NCBI RefSeq assembly: GCF_041381155.1
Contig: NC_091134.1
Location: forward strand, 72,313,469 to 72,377,468
DNA: 64,000 bases
From: Argopecten irradians
Taxonomy: Eukaryota > Mollusca > Bivalvia > Pectinida > Pectinidae
Direction of reading: 5' to 3'
Below, piece by piece: positions 43,598-53,970 of this stretch. The notes under the pieces are model-generated. The model saw nothing but the letters and a program-made list of their open reading frames with translations. It searched no databases and was not told the origin of the DNA. The position numbers were made by a program, and so were the translations under genes. How positions within the stretch are numbered: position 1 is the first letter of the stretch; each line of letters opens with the position of its first letter.

Positions 43598-44722
43598 GTG
43601 CCCGTATTGCCATCAAACGGAAAAAGAAACGATGGAAAAAACAACAACAAAAATTACCAGAATAGAAGTCAATACCATGAAGCAAGAAAAAAAGCAAATA
43701 CAGAAGTCAGAAAAGCTAAGGTTGAATATGAAAAACAACTGGCAGAAAACATCAAAACAGATCCCAGAGCATTTTGGAGATATGTACAAACAAGGAACAA
43801 AACCAAAGACACCATAGAAAACATTGAAGATGATCAAGGTAACATATTAGCAGACAACAAGGATAAAGCGGAACAATTAAATAAATTTTTCACAAGTGTT
43901 TTCACAATAGAGGACACCAACCACATTCCTGAAACTACAGCAAGACATATACCGGAAAACTTGACAACTATACTTATAGATGAGACTGAAATAAAAAAAA
44001 CTGCTGCTACATCTAAAAACATCATAAACAGAAGGCCCGGACAACATTCACTCGAAAATTCTTATAGAAACAACAGAACAAATAACCAAGCCTTTAGCTA
44101 ATTTATTCCAAAAATCGATTGATCAACATCAGCTACCAGATAAATGGAAAGAAGCCAATGTTACTGCCATCCATAAAAAAGGACCAAAAAATTACCCAAA
44201 AACTATCGCCCTATTAGCCTGACATCAGTTACATGTAAAATCATGGAAAAAATCATAAGGAATCAAATCGTCAACCATATGGAATCCAATCATCTATTCA
44301 CCAAACACCAACATGGATTTAGAAAAGGTCACTCATGTGTCACACAACTTATAGATGTCATAGAAAACTGGACTGCATCCTTGTATTCAAGAAACAGTGT
44401 GGACATTGTGTATTTGGACTTTCAAAAAGCTTTCGACTCCGTCCCCCATGAAAGGCTACTTAAGAAACTGGAAAGCTATGGAATCACTGGTAATCTTCTA
44501 CTATGGATAAGAGACTTCCTACACGACAGAAAACAAAGGGTTGTGTTTAACGGCGAACACTCAAACTGGTCTAATGTTACTAGTGGAATCCCACAGGGGA
44601 GTGTACTAGGACCTATAATATTCTTAATCTATATAAACGATCTACCAGAAGTTGTCCAAAATGTAGTCAAGATTTTTGCTGACGACACCAAGTTATATGG
44701 GAATGTAAATTCAAAAAAGTAG
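43598..44722 (+). pseudogene. second LINE reverse transcriptase, truncated
   Basis: The frame at 43598-44101 is the connector before RT. After frameshifts, 44243-44722 carries HGFRKGHSC, VYLDFQKAFDSVPH (catalytic Asp), SGIPQGSVLGP and the active-site FADDTK, then stops at once. The thumb and C-terminus are missing. Confidence 0.85.
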
Positions 44723-45411
44723 TGTCATCTCCTACCTTGAACCAGTTCAAATCATCTCTAAATGAACTATGGAAGAAGCAAAAAATCAAATTCTGCCCTG
44801 ATTGATATTCAGACCAACCGGAACCGGAAGTAAGAAACATTGTGATGGGTCAATGAGGCGACGACCGCCTATGATAATAGACCTCGACGACAGGTAACAG
44901 GTATACAATCGCAAACTGTAATCACACGGGTAATATACACACGTGCACGTGTGTGCTCTTCAGTATTAGGCCTACAGTATGTATACCGTATGTAAGCCGT
45001 CAACTCACTCAAATCTTCATCAATATTCATTACACTTGACATGAATTACTTTCTTTAGATATAGGTTACAAATATTATTATTTGCGGTAACATTGATGCG
45101 TAATTTCGTAAAATAGTTTGTGTTGTCGGTCGGATCTAGATCTGTACATGTAAGCTTGGCTTACACACATGTATACACTCTGCGTCTCTTCATATTTGAA
45201 ATCGTCATTACTCCGGTATTTCTACTCAAATCTTAATGAAATTTTGTACAGAGATGCATTATGGTATGACAAACAACATATCTTGTGTTGTCGTTAGGTT
45301 TTTAAAAATATTTTTAATGCTATGATGTGTTGTCGGTAATACTGGACATACACCCTCACGATACAAACATGACCAGTCGCCGATCTCGTAACATTAAAAC
45401 AGGTATAAAGT
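44723..45411. other. intergenic, with an outlying unit of repeat E
   Basis: No gene. At 45205-45345 one sub-block resembles the block at 45424-45535 (cttaatgaaattttgtac ... tgttgtcgttaggttttt), so repeat E is partly tandem here. Confidence 0.6.
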
Positions 45412-45752
45412 CTTCATTTTTATTCCAATCTTAATGAAAATTTGTACATAGATGCATTATAGTATGAAAAATAACATATCTTCTGTTGTCGTTAGGTTTT
45501 TAAAACATTTTCGATGTTACAATGTGTTCTCGGTATACCGTCACGGCAAACCTCTTGTCACTCGATCTATCGTTGACCAGCGGCCGATTTCAGAATATTA
45601 AAATCGCTCTAATTCCTTCATTTTTGCACCAATCTTCATAAAACTTGGTAGAAATATTTATTTTAATGTACTGAATAACTTATCTTGTGTTGTCACTAAC
45701 TTTTCCTTGTATTTAACGTGTTGTCATTTCTTGTCGTTTGATGTTTCTTGCT
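45412..45752 (+). repeat. dispersed repeat E, copy 2
   Basis: Inverted copy of 12737-13078, with sub-blocks repeated from 45205. No coding signature. Contains cttaatgaaa, tgttgtcgttagg and gcggccgatttcag in the same order. Confidence 0.88.
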
Positions 45753-47286
45753 ATTTTAAGTTCTAAAAGTATTGTGCGTAAAAATAGCTTAATTACATAT
45801 TCTTTATTAAAAACTGAACGTCTTTAAAAGATCATGCAGAATTAAATCCGCTTCAAACTATATGACGTCCTCCACTAATTGGTGGCTAGTCCTACCTACA
45901 AGTACCCAATTCAGCTTGTTTTGATTCTTAATTACCGGTAAACACAATATGTTTCTGATCCCAACCCCGCAAGTTATCTTGACCGTATATTTCGTCATGG
46001 TCCAATAATTATAACTTGTCAAGCATACAGGTAAGCCAAAGTATCCAGCTATACAGGTGCCTAAAGGTGACCATCGATAGATGGCCAGAGGGCAGAATCG
46101 TTGCCTTCTGTGTTTGCACGGCTTTATGAGAATGGGGGCAGTATCTTTATATAATATGTGATTTTAGAATTGTTTCTATGGAAGTTTGTTAAGACAAACA
46201 AATATACTTTACCGTTTAAAAATCATATAGGTTCATGAGTTTGAAACACATAAGTACCATTCTTATTAGATACATGTACATGCTTGTTGTAGAGCCTGGG
46301 TGAACATGTTCCGGGGTGGGGGGGTGGGGGGGGGGGCAATTATTGTCATGACAGGCAGCTTTGAAGTGGAGCTGTACAATGCGTAAATCAAGCATGTCTG
46401 TTACAACCTTGAATTTACCAATAATACATCTACATGTATATATTATAGTCAAAATTAATTTAGATTAGGTACTTATTCAACATTGCAGTAATATGGTATT
46501 TTATATACATAGTCATGATAATCAGGTTTCTGATATATGTAAAAAGCCAGTGTTAAAAAATAATTAAAAGATATTGGATGAAACATGACATTCCAATAAT
46601 ATTGATATAAATGTTTTAGTTAATTATACACTTGGTGTTTAGATTATTTTTAATTTTAATACATGAAGCTTCATTATCAAATAAATTAAAATAAACTACC
46701 AGTTAAAACACATATCCCTATTGACTAGCATTGTTGTATAACTGTACGTATTTGTTTGATGAGTACAATGTATGTATGTAGAGAGGCTGCCACCTAAGTA
46801 CGGCATGCTATAAATGGACCTCCTGGGGTTGGGATAAGGTACTACATGTATACAGCTGTTGTTAGTCTGGGATACACTTGACTGAACATCTTGAAGGGTG
46901 CCCAAAGAAGGCCCCAGGCCCCTGGCCCCACTCTGACCAATGTTAGGTAATTTAGATTATCATGCCCGGCCGTGTGGTTGATGGAACAGTATGAAGTCCA
47001 AGTGACCATGGCAACTGCTGTCCTAGACTAGGGGTTTATCTTTTGAGCAGGCAAATTCTAAGTGTACAATATACTACATGTATGGATCATACATTGTTAT
47101 CACGTAACTCAAATTCAGAATCTAATCAACAACTATGAATCTACAGTTTAAATGGGTAGAAGTTGGATTTATTTTGATTCTGTCTGTTTGATTTGTTATC
47201 AGGCATGTGACATTTTAGCGATCGGTCCTCTGAACAGTGTTGATGCTCACGAGCAGCCACATGTCCAATACTAAATTTTTGCTTTC
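45753..47286. other. intergenic, G-run noted
   Basis: No gene recognised. The plus strand carries a G-rich run at 46312-46337 (ccggggtggggg then ggtggggggggg). The remainder is AT-rich. Confidence 0.55.
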
Positions 47287-47290
47287 TTAA

Positions 47291-47857
47291 AGAGACAATT
47301 CACTCAGGCAAATTCTTTTACATAACCAATAAGCAAACTATAGCATAAATGTATTGTTCTACATTTCTTATGAAACATATAACGTAAAACATTGACAAAT
47401 TCCACAACATTGTTAAGTATTTTAATTAATATCGTTGAAATATCAAATCGTTGATCAATACGATTAAGCAGGTACAATATTAACTCTGTACCCATACCCG
47501 AGCCAAAGTCACGCACGTTAAACAAATGAACTACATAACCACTGAGAAGGTGATAAAATGATTTTTAGGCAAGACAATTCACCTAATAAGGTAAACACAC
47601 TACTGTCAGAGCGATTTGAGCAGTTCTAGCCAAAAGTTGCATTACTTTACGAGCAAGGGACAGGGTTCGGCATACAAGAAGTTCGACCACAGTGTGTAAT
47701 GGCGGACAGCGAGCAAGTTTGGATATTTCACACACGTGTCACCACCATATGCGTTTCAGGCATATCACAGTAAAACTGACTGATGTAATTTCCATTAGAA
47801 GTTGTTTTATCTGATATATATACAAATATTAATGTTCTCTTAGACTGAATTGTCCCT
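47291..47857. mobile_element. 567-bp TTAA-flanked MITE
   Basis: Terminal inverted repeats AGAGACAATTCACTC and AGGGACAATTCAGTC (right end reversed) have two mismatches in 15 bp. TTAA flanks both ends (47287-47290, 47858-47861), the target of piggyBac/Kolobok-type transposases. A third TIR-like word (gacaattcacc) lies at 47572. No ORF of note. Confidence 0.8.
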
Positions 47858-47861
47858 TTAA

Positions 47862-48654
47862 GCCAGTGCTTACAGGTTCCTCAATCGGTTGATACAATAA
47901 AATGTAATTTCTAATGCCGATTATTAACGTCTATGGACGATTTCTCATTTTTCCAATGCTTTGCAACGCGTCAGGTTCCATGTAGCAAATGTATACGTAT
48001 TATACATTTGACAGGATTAAAACTATTTCGCGCACCTTGCCGTTTAGAAAACTATATTACACACATACATAGTTAAACATTTTATGAATAATTTAATTTG
48101 TTTATGTTTATATGTCCTTGCTTTTATTATGCCCATCAATATATTCTTTTTAATCAAAATATTTTGCCGATCAAAATATCTCTTTGGCGACGATTTGCTT
48201 ACACTGAAAATCTTACTCCACGCAAGGTTCATCACTTTATGCGTTCGAAAAAGAATTTCATCTTTAAACTACATATCATTAGCTAAGAAAAATAGTTTTT
48301 ACTGGGAAAATGCGGACTTGAACTATCCATTGATGAGACATACATGTAACCAGAACGTGGTTTACCGTACGCAGTTAATTTGCTTTTATAACTTCTAATT
48401 TATAAACGTCCTTATTTATAAATTCAATTGTATGATAATGTATATTGATACAATTTACTTTATATGTATCTATTCAAATAAACATTACAGTACGAATGAT
48501 TTCAGTAATTAACGGTAATTTTTATTTTGCAAAAAATATTATGTTTCTGATCGCAATAAATATTTCTATCTGTCAAAGTCCATATAGACTGCAGAATAAA
48601 TACATATTTTCTCATATCTCTGTGACACATCATCTAGTCTGTCTGTGGTCTGGA
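47862..48654. other. AT-rich intergenic stretch
   Basis: Overlapping short ORFs on both strands at 48044-48398, without family signature. Nothing else seen. Confidence 0.5.
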
Positions 48655-48870
48655 TGTAGTGGACATTTTACCTGGACACGATGTCCACCTAAAGTGGACA
48701 CCGTGTTCACACGTAGTGCACTCCGTGTCTACCTGTAGTCTAAACCTCGTGCACTCCGTGTCTACCTGTAGTCTAAACCTCGTGCACTCCGTGTCTACCT
48801 GTAGTCTAAACCTCGTGCACTCCGTGTCCACTCGTAGTTCACACCGTGTGCACAATGTGTAACCTTTAGT
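48655..48870. repeat. 33-bp minisatellite with degenerate flanks
   Basis: About three near-identical 33-bp units (gtgtctacctgtagtctaaa then cctcgtgcactcc) at about 48720-48830, with looser related copies on both sides (gtggacaccgtgttcac, gtgtccactcgtag). The unit shares gtagtgcact with the 22-bp array at 5144. Confidence 0.85.
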
Positions 48871-49310
48871 CTACCAACTGTATGTCCACAGAGCGAGTAT
48901 TTGAAACATCTAATTCACACATTGCCGTAATTCAATATTGTGTGTATTAAATATTGTAATGTGCAAGCATTATTTTCTTTGTAGAGCCAGTCTGCTGAGG
49001 TCGACCGCATGTTTTGTTTATGAAAAAAAATTGTTGACATTTGGTTTCACAACTCTCGTGTTACTTCGAGATTGTCGTGACGATGTTCGGAAGAGTTCGG
49101 AATGATTCGGCATCTTTCGAGCTTATTTTTGACGTGTACACGTTAAAAAGATTTTTTACTTCTATAATTAAAAATACTTCCAGTGCTGCAACTTTATAAA
49201 AAGTGATAAAAATAGAAAGTTTAAACCTCGGACAGTCGGGGAAAAAATGTGTATAACACTTAAACAGTTTTTACTATGACAAAAAGAGCGAAAGTGATAG
49301 ACCATACAAC
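48871..49310. other. intergenic stretch
   Basis: No gene or repeat recognised before repeat D copy 2 begins. Confidence 0.5.
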
Positions 49311-50659
49311 TTTAACGACTGAGATAGATAAATTTAATTTGTTAGTGCAATTTACACTACAATGTACAAAGCAACAGATGTGCTATTCATAGGCTTTACT
49401 TAAAATTACATATATTCTAAATTTAGTCTATAAATAAGTCCAACCTATAATTAGGCAAGGTCATTTCCATTTGCCTAAATATAGAATATCATTTATTCTG
49501 TCTCTAGACTATATTATTTATTCCGTTGGCCTAACCAGCAAATACCAATCAATCATAACTTATTGCTTCTGCGTAAAACAACAAGTCTGACAAGTAGAAC
49601 ATGTTAGTCAAATTTATACTACGTACAAACCTATCAGCCTCTGTTGATATACTACTGAAACGCTTACATGCTTACTCAAAATAAGAACCATGATTTCATT
49701 GGTTGAAATCATGTACAGCTTTTGTTTCGTTCGCGCTCAATGGTTGGATCGAAATAGAAACCGAAACTAGATTTATAAACACGCTGATTGATGATTGTCA
49801 TTGTTTTATTATTGGTACCACAGGGATCTGACACTTAATTACTTACAGTTTATAATATGAATTTAAGGCAAAGCCTCAGAAGAGCGCAGCTACGTGTAAA
49901 AATGTGAATATATTTAGGATAATAACCTCAGAACGACATTAAAACTGTTTAAACTTGTAGTCCGATCATTGATTTTTATTAAATGCTATTCTTCAACACC
50001 ATTGATGGATGTGTTGTGTCTAGCAATATATATTGATAGTCGTCATACACACTACAGGTCAGAAAGAAATAGTCCACTGTAATCTCTCAAAGGCGGAAAA
50101 CTTGGCAACATGCCATGAGTCAAAAATACGCGGGAAATATGTGCCGTCATCTTTAGCACCAAGCTTCCTGACGTCACGGTTGGCGGTGCCGTGCGCTTGA
50201 CAACACACAAGACAGTATATCATTTTGACCAGTACATTTATTGTGTAGTTATTGTCTTTGTGTAATTATCTAAAACTACTTACAATAATTTCAAAGTGTA
50301 ACCTGATGGCACGTTTTGTCTATAGAGAAAACTTCAAATCTCGTCGTGCTGATAACGAGAATTAAAACATGGCTGCCTGCATGGAGACGCGAGACTTTTC
50401 CCGCGGGACACGATTTCAAAGTCCAAGGGGTACTGGAATGTATTGGATTCTATATGCTCACACACGTGTTATGATTAGTAGAGCTTCGCTTCGCTCTACG
50501 CGGCCTTCGGCCGCGCAGAGAGCTGCGCTCTTATAAATATGGACCCACCAGACTGGCCTTATACCATTTGTGGACGATTTAGGGGTCTAGGTAAAAAATA
50601 GGCAAAAATCCTATTCTGCATTTATAAATTTTGTTTCAAAATTACTAATTAACTTCTGT
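49311..50659. repeat. repeat D, copy 2, with internal insertion
   Basis: Matches copy 1 (5103-5118 plus 10015-10689). The TA at 49325-49326 is uninterrupted, preserving the pre-insertion site of the 4.9 kb element. It carries its own insert at 49855-50531. It also has a roughly 24-bp deletion near 49668 relative to copy 1. Confidence 0.88.
49855..50531. mobile_element. 677-bp TA-flanked insert in repeat D
   Basis: Absent from repeat D copy 1, where the sequence runs straight through TA at 10562-10563. Here TA flanks both ends (49853-49854, 50532-50533). The right end is AGCTGCGCTCT; its inverse AGAGCGCAGCT lies at 49881-49891, 26 bp inside the left boundary. A perfect 7-bp GC hairpin (cgcggcc ttc ggccgcg) is at 50499-50515. 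No coding capacity. Confidence 0.82.
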
Positions 50660-50677
50660 TTTTTTAAATTAAAACCA

Positions 50678-52122
50678 TTTTTAGGTCATCTGACCCAAAG
50701 GGTCAGGATGACCTATAGTCATCATGCACCGTCCGTCGTCGTCCGCCGTCCGCCGTGCGCCGTGCGTAAACTTTTCATTCAAACAACTTCTTCTCAATAA
50801 CCGTAAGGCCCAAAGTACTCATATTTGGCCTGTAGCATACTGGGATGAAGGGCTATCAAAGTTGTGAAAATAAATGACCTTGACCTACTTTCAAGGTCAC
50901 GGGGGTCAAATAGGCTAAAATCTTTGAACGACTTCTTCTAACTAACCAAAAGGTCCAGGGTACTCATATTTGGCCTGTAGCATGCTGGGATGAAGGGCTA
51001 CAAAAGTTGTGAAATTTAATGACCTTGACGTACTGTCAAGGTCACTGGGGGTCAAATAGGCTAAAATCTTTGAACGACTTCTTCTAACTAACCAAAAAGT
51101 CCAGGGTACTCATATTTGGCTTGTAGCATGCTGGGATGAAGGGCTACAAAAGTTTTGAAAATTAATGACCTTGACCTACTTTCAAGGTCACAGGGGTCAA
51201 ATAGGCTAAAATCTTTCAACAACTTCTTCTAACTAACCAAAAGGTCCAGGGTACTCATATTTGGCCTGCAGCATGCTGGGATGAAGGGCTATCAAAGTTG
51301 TGAAAATAAATGACTTTGACCTACTTTCAAGGTTACAGGGGTCAATTAAGCTAAAATCTTTGAACAACATCTTCTAACTAACCAAAAGGTCCAGGGTACT
51401 CATATTTGGCCTGTAGCATGCTGGGATAAAGGGCTACCAAAGGTGTGAAAATTAATGACCTTGAGGTGCTTTCAAGGTCACAGGGGTCAAATAGGCTAAA
51501 TTCTTTGAACGATTTTTGTTAACTAACCAAAAAGTCCAGGATAATCATATTTTGCTGGTGGCATGCTGGGAGAAAGGTTTACCATAGTTATAAAAATGAA
51601 TAACCTTGACCTTCTTTCAATGTCACAGGGGTCAATTAAGCTAAAATCTTTTAACTACACCTTTTAATTAGCCGAAAGGTCCAGGGTATTCATAATTAGT
51701 CAGTAGCATGCTGAGATTAAGGGCTATCAAAGTTGTGGAAATGAATGACCTTGACCTACTTTCAAGGTCATGAGAGTCAAATATTCCAAAATCTTGAATT
51801 TTGAACTTCTCAAGTTCTACCAGTGTGATTAAGCTGAAACCTGCATGAAATGATCCTGACATGGTCCCGACAGATGATCCAAGATGGCTGCCACAGATGC
51901 CATCTTGAAAACACATTTTGAACTTCTTCTCAAGTTCTACCAGTGCAATTTAACTAAAACTTGAAACATGAAATGCGGCTGATATGATCTTGTCAAAGTA
52001 TTATTATATCTCTGGTTGATCCCAGATTGAAGATGGCTACCATGACACCATATCTAATTATTTACCTATACAGCTATTGCCAATATAGTCAGATGACCGT
52101 TAAGCCCCTTGGGCCTCTTGTT
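50678..52122 (+). mobile_element. hairpin-ended element with ~145-bp tandem units
   Basis: Starts atttttaggtcatctgaccc with a hairpin (ggtcatctgaccc against gggtcaggatgacc), followed by a (CGTCC)-type run. About seven imperfect ~145-bp units follow (about 50770-51800). It ends with a short hairpin and ggcctcttgtt. Related architecture is seen at 61353 and 63281. It may belong to bivalve pearl-like or Helentron-related non-autonomous elements; this is an inference. Confidence 0.8.
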
Positions 52123-52313
52123 GAATGTATAATTTTTACACTCTATAATAATATCACATGTTTTGCAACGCTTTTGCATACATTTAGTGACAGAAGTATC
52201 TTGAATTTTCGAATCAAATTTTGACGCACATAAAATACGTTTAAGGTTCTTAGGTTGACGCTTGCAATTTATTATTTTCTTGTTAGATAAAATCAATTTC
52301 ATTCTGTCGCTAT
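52123..52313. other. short spacer before repeat C
   Basis: About 190 bp without recognised features; it differs from the spacer in front of copy B. Confidence 0.5.
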
Positions 52314-53011
52314 TTTATATATATATACATATACATGTAGTAATCAATATTTTCATTGTATCTGTTACATTTATAGGTGACAAATATGCATTTTCTACAT
52401 AATTATTTAATCATGCTCAGTTAAATTGCATAATTTGCATGAGTGCTTGATAATTTTTTTATGCATGTCAGACAATTCTGCTAGCTGCATGTAATGTATG
52501 ATGTGATGTGTTGATGGTTGATTTTGCTTGCTTGTGAAGCTGTGTTTGCCTTAGATTTTAAAGCTGTGCTTGCCTGAAATTGCTTATATATGTAGCCCTT
52601 TCACCCCCTATTATCAGTGAAAATCTGGAAATATGGACTTGCTTGAAATTCAGACCAGGGGTGAAAGGGCATTTATTTATTTATATATGTTTGTAATAAA
52701 ATAGTCAAAACTAGTTACTTTAGTTTGTGATATATAAAGGGAGGTAATTGTACTGTAAGGTACATTGTAACGTTAGATAATTGAAAAAATAGCTGAAACT
52801 ATTTTTGTTTGGACAAAGTTTACCTCATTTCTCAGTGGTGATACTAAATATGCATCATTTATTAATAATTAGGCTTCATTTTATGCAACTTTTTCTGTTA
52901 TTTTCTTTGAAACATAACTTTGAAATTGATAACTTGGTCTGAAACACGTGAATCATTTGAAATGTGGCCGTGCGACAATTACTATTTGTACTATTATCGT
53001 GTTTTTATTTT
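52314..53011. repeat. dispersed repeat C (partial copy of A/B)
   Basis: Starts with (TA)n and catatacatgtagtaatc, as in B, and tracks A and B up to gtgtttttattttt. There it diverges, lacking the whole second half that contains the LINE fragment. Confidence 0.88.
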
Positions 53012-53751
53012 TTTCTGCAAGATATTTTCACTGTTTCAGTTACGGTGGCCAATAAAAGAAAACAAACACAGTGCAATTATATTAAGTTATTCTCTTCTAA
53101 ATAAAACCCTCTTTGTGCAAATTGTCACGCATTTATTGTGAGAATGTTTTGCGAAGGAAAATCACCCACCTTTATAACATTGAATTTGTTGTTACCCCGT
53201 GTACATACGTTTTCCCCCAAAATTTTAATGGCGCAAAATATACCGATAGTAGATGTTGTTTTCAGCATTTTCAGGCCCTAAGAAAAAATACAGTGTGCAA
53301 AGTACCCTATTGTGTTAGTAACACAAGTTTTACGATATTAGTAACAATTACAAATGTGTGTTTGTGTACAGCTTATGTAGCCAGAGGGCCCGCGATTTAC
53401 CTGTGGAATGGCGGACAGTACTCGAGTCTATAAATAACTAGCTTCACTCATTCAATACATTGATACAAGTCAGCTGTAGAGCTGTAGGGGTTTATATACA
53501 TACATCGTTCTCAGTTGGGGTAGCACGGCTGTAAACTAACAAAACCCGGACCATTTTGTTTTTTTCAAAAATACAATATGACAGTCTATTTTTGAAATAT
53601 TTGTGCTCGGTATTCCCAACGTTTTCTTGGTGTTTAAAATTACCAATCATTGTAATTAAACTATCAATAAACATCTGAAAATCATAACAAAACATACAGA
53701 ACAATTTATTTTGGGTTCATGTCCCTTTAACAAATGTTTTTTCTGTTACAG
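53012..53751. other. presumed intron or flank of CHORDC1-like exon
   Basis: No exon recognised. A polypyrimidine tract and acceptor (ttttttctgttacag) end at 53751. Confidence 0.5.
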
Positions 53752-53941
53752 TCTGACAAACAGAATGTATCGTGTCGCGTAGACTGGCATCAGACTCCCT
53801 CTACCGTCACTATATCCGTCTTCGCTAAAAGTATCTGTACCAGATAAATGTCTCATTGAGGCCAACCAAGTCTCATGTAATATATTCATCACATTTGACG
53901 GAGGGAAAAGTGTATACGAAAAACAGATAGAATTACGAGAG
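53752..53941 (+). pseudogene. CHORDC1: CS-domain exon of CHORDC1-like co-chaperone gene, one frameshift
   Basis: CHORDC1 (CHP1/morgana) is an Hsp90 co-chaperone with two CHORD zinc domains and a C-terminal CS domain. The exon lies between a good acceptor (ttttttctgttacag) and donor (gtaagc). It reads CRVDWHQT then VTISVFAK, and in the next frame IEANQVSC and FITFDGG, which match the start of the CHORDC1 CS domain. Its length is 190 bp, one more than a multiple of three. An extra T near 53835 shifts the frame, and without it the spacing of CS landmarks is as expected. It could be a decayed copy or a sequencing error. No CHORD exon or next CS exon was found in the window. Confidence 0.72.
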
Positions 53942-53970
53942 GTAAGCATTTTTTTTGATGATGTGCTTTT

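Larger units (their letters stand above)
41856..44722 (+). mobile_element. second CR1-like LINE, 3'-truncated
   Basis: ORF1 with a PHD-like finger, then fragments of AP endonuclease and RT ending just after the FADD box. No 3' end is visible, so the copy is truncated or deleted at 44722. Plus strand, same orientation as the preceding LINE. Confidence 0.82.
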
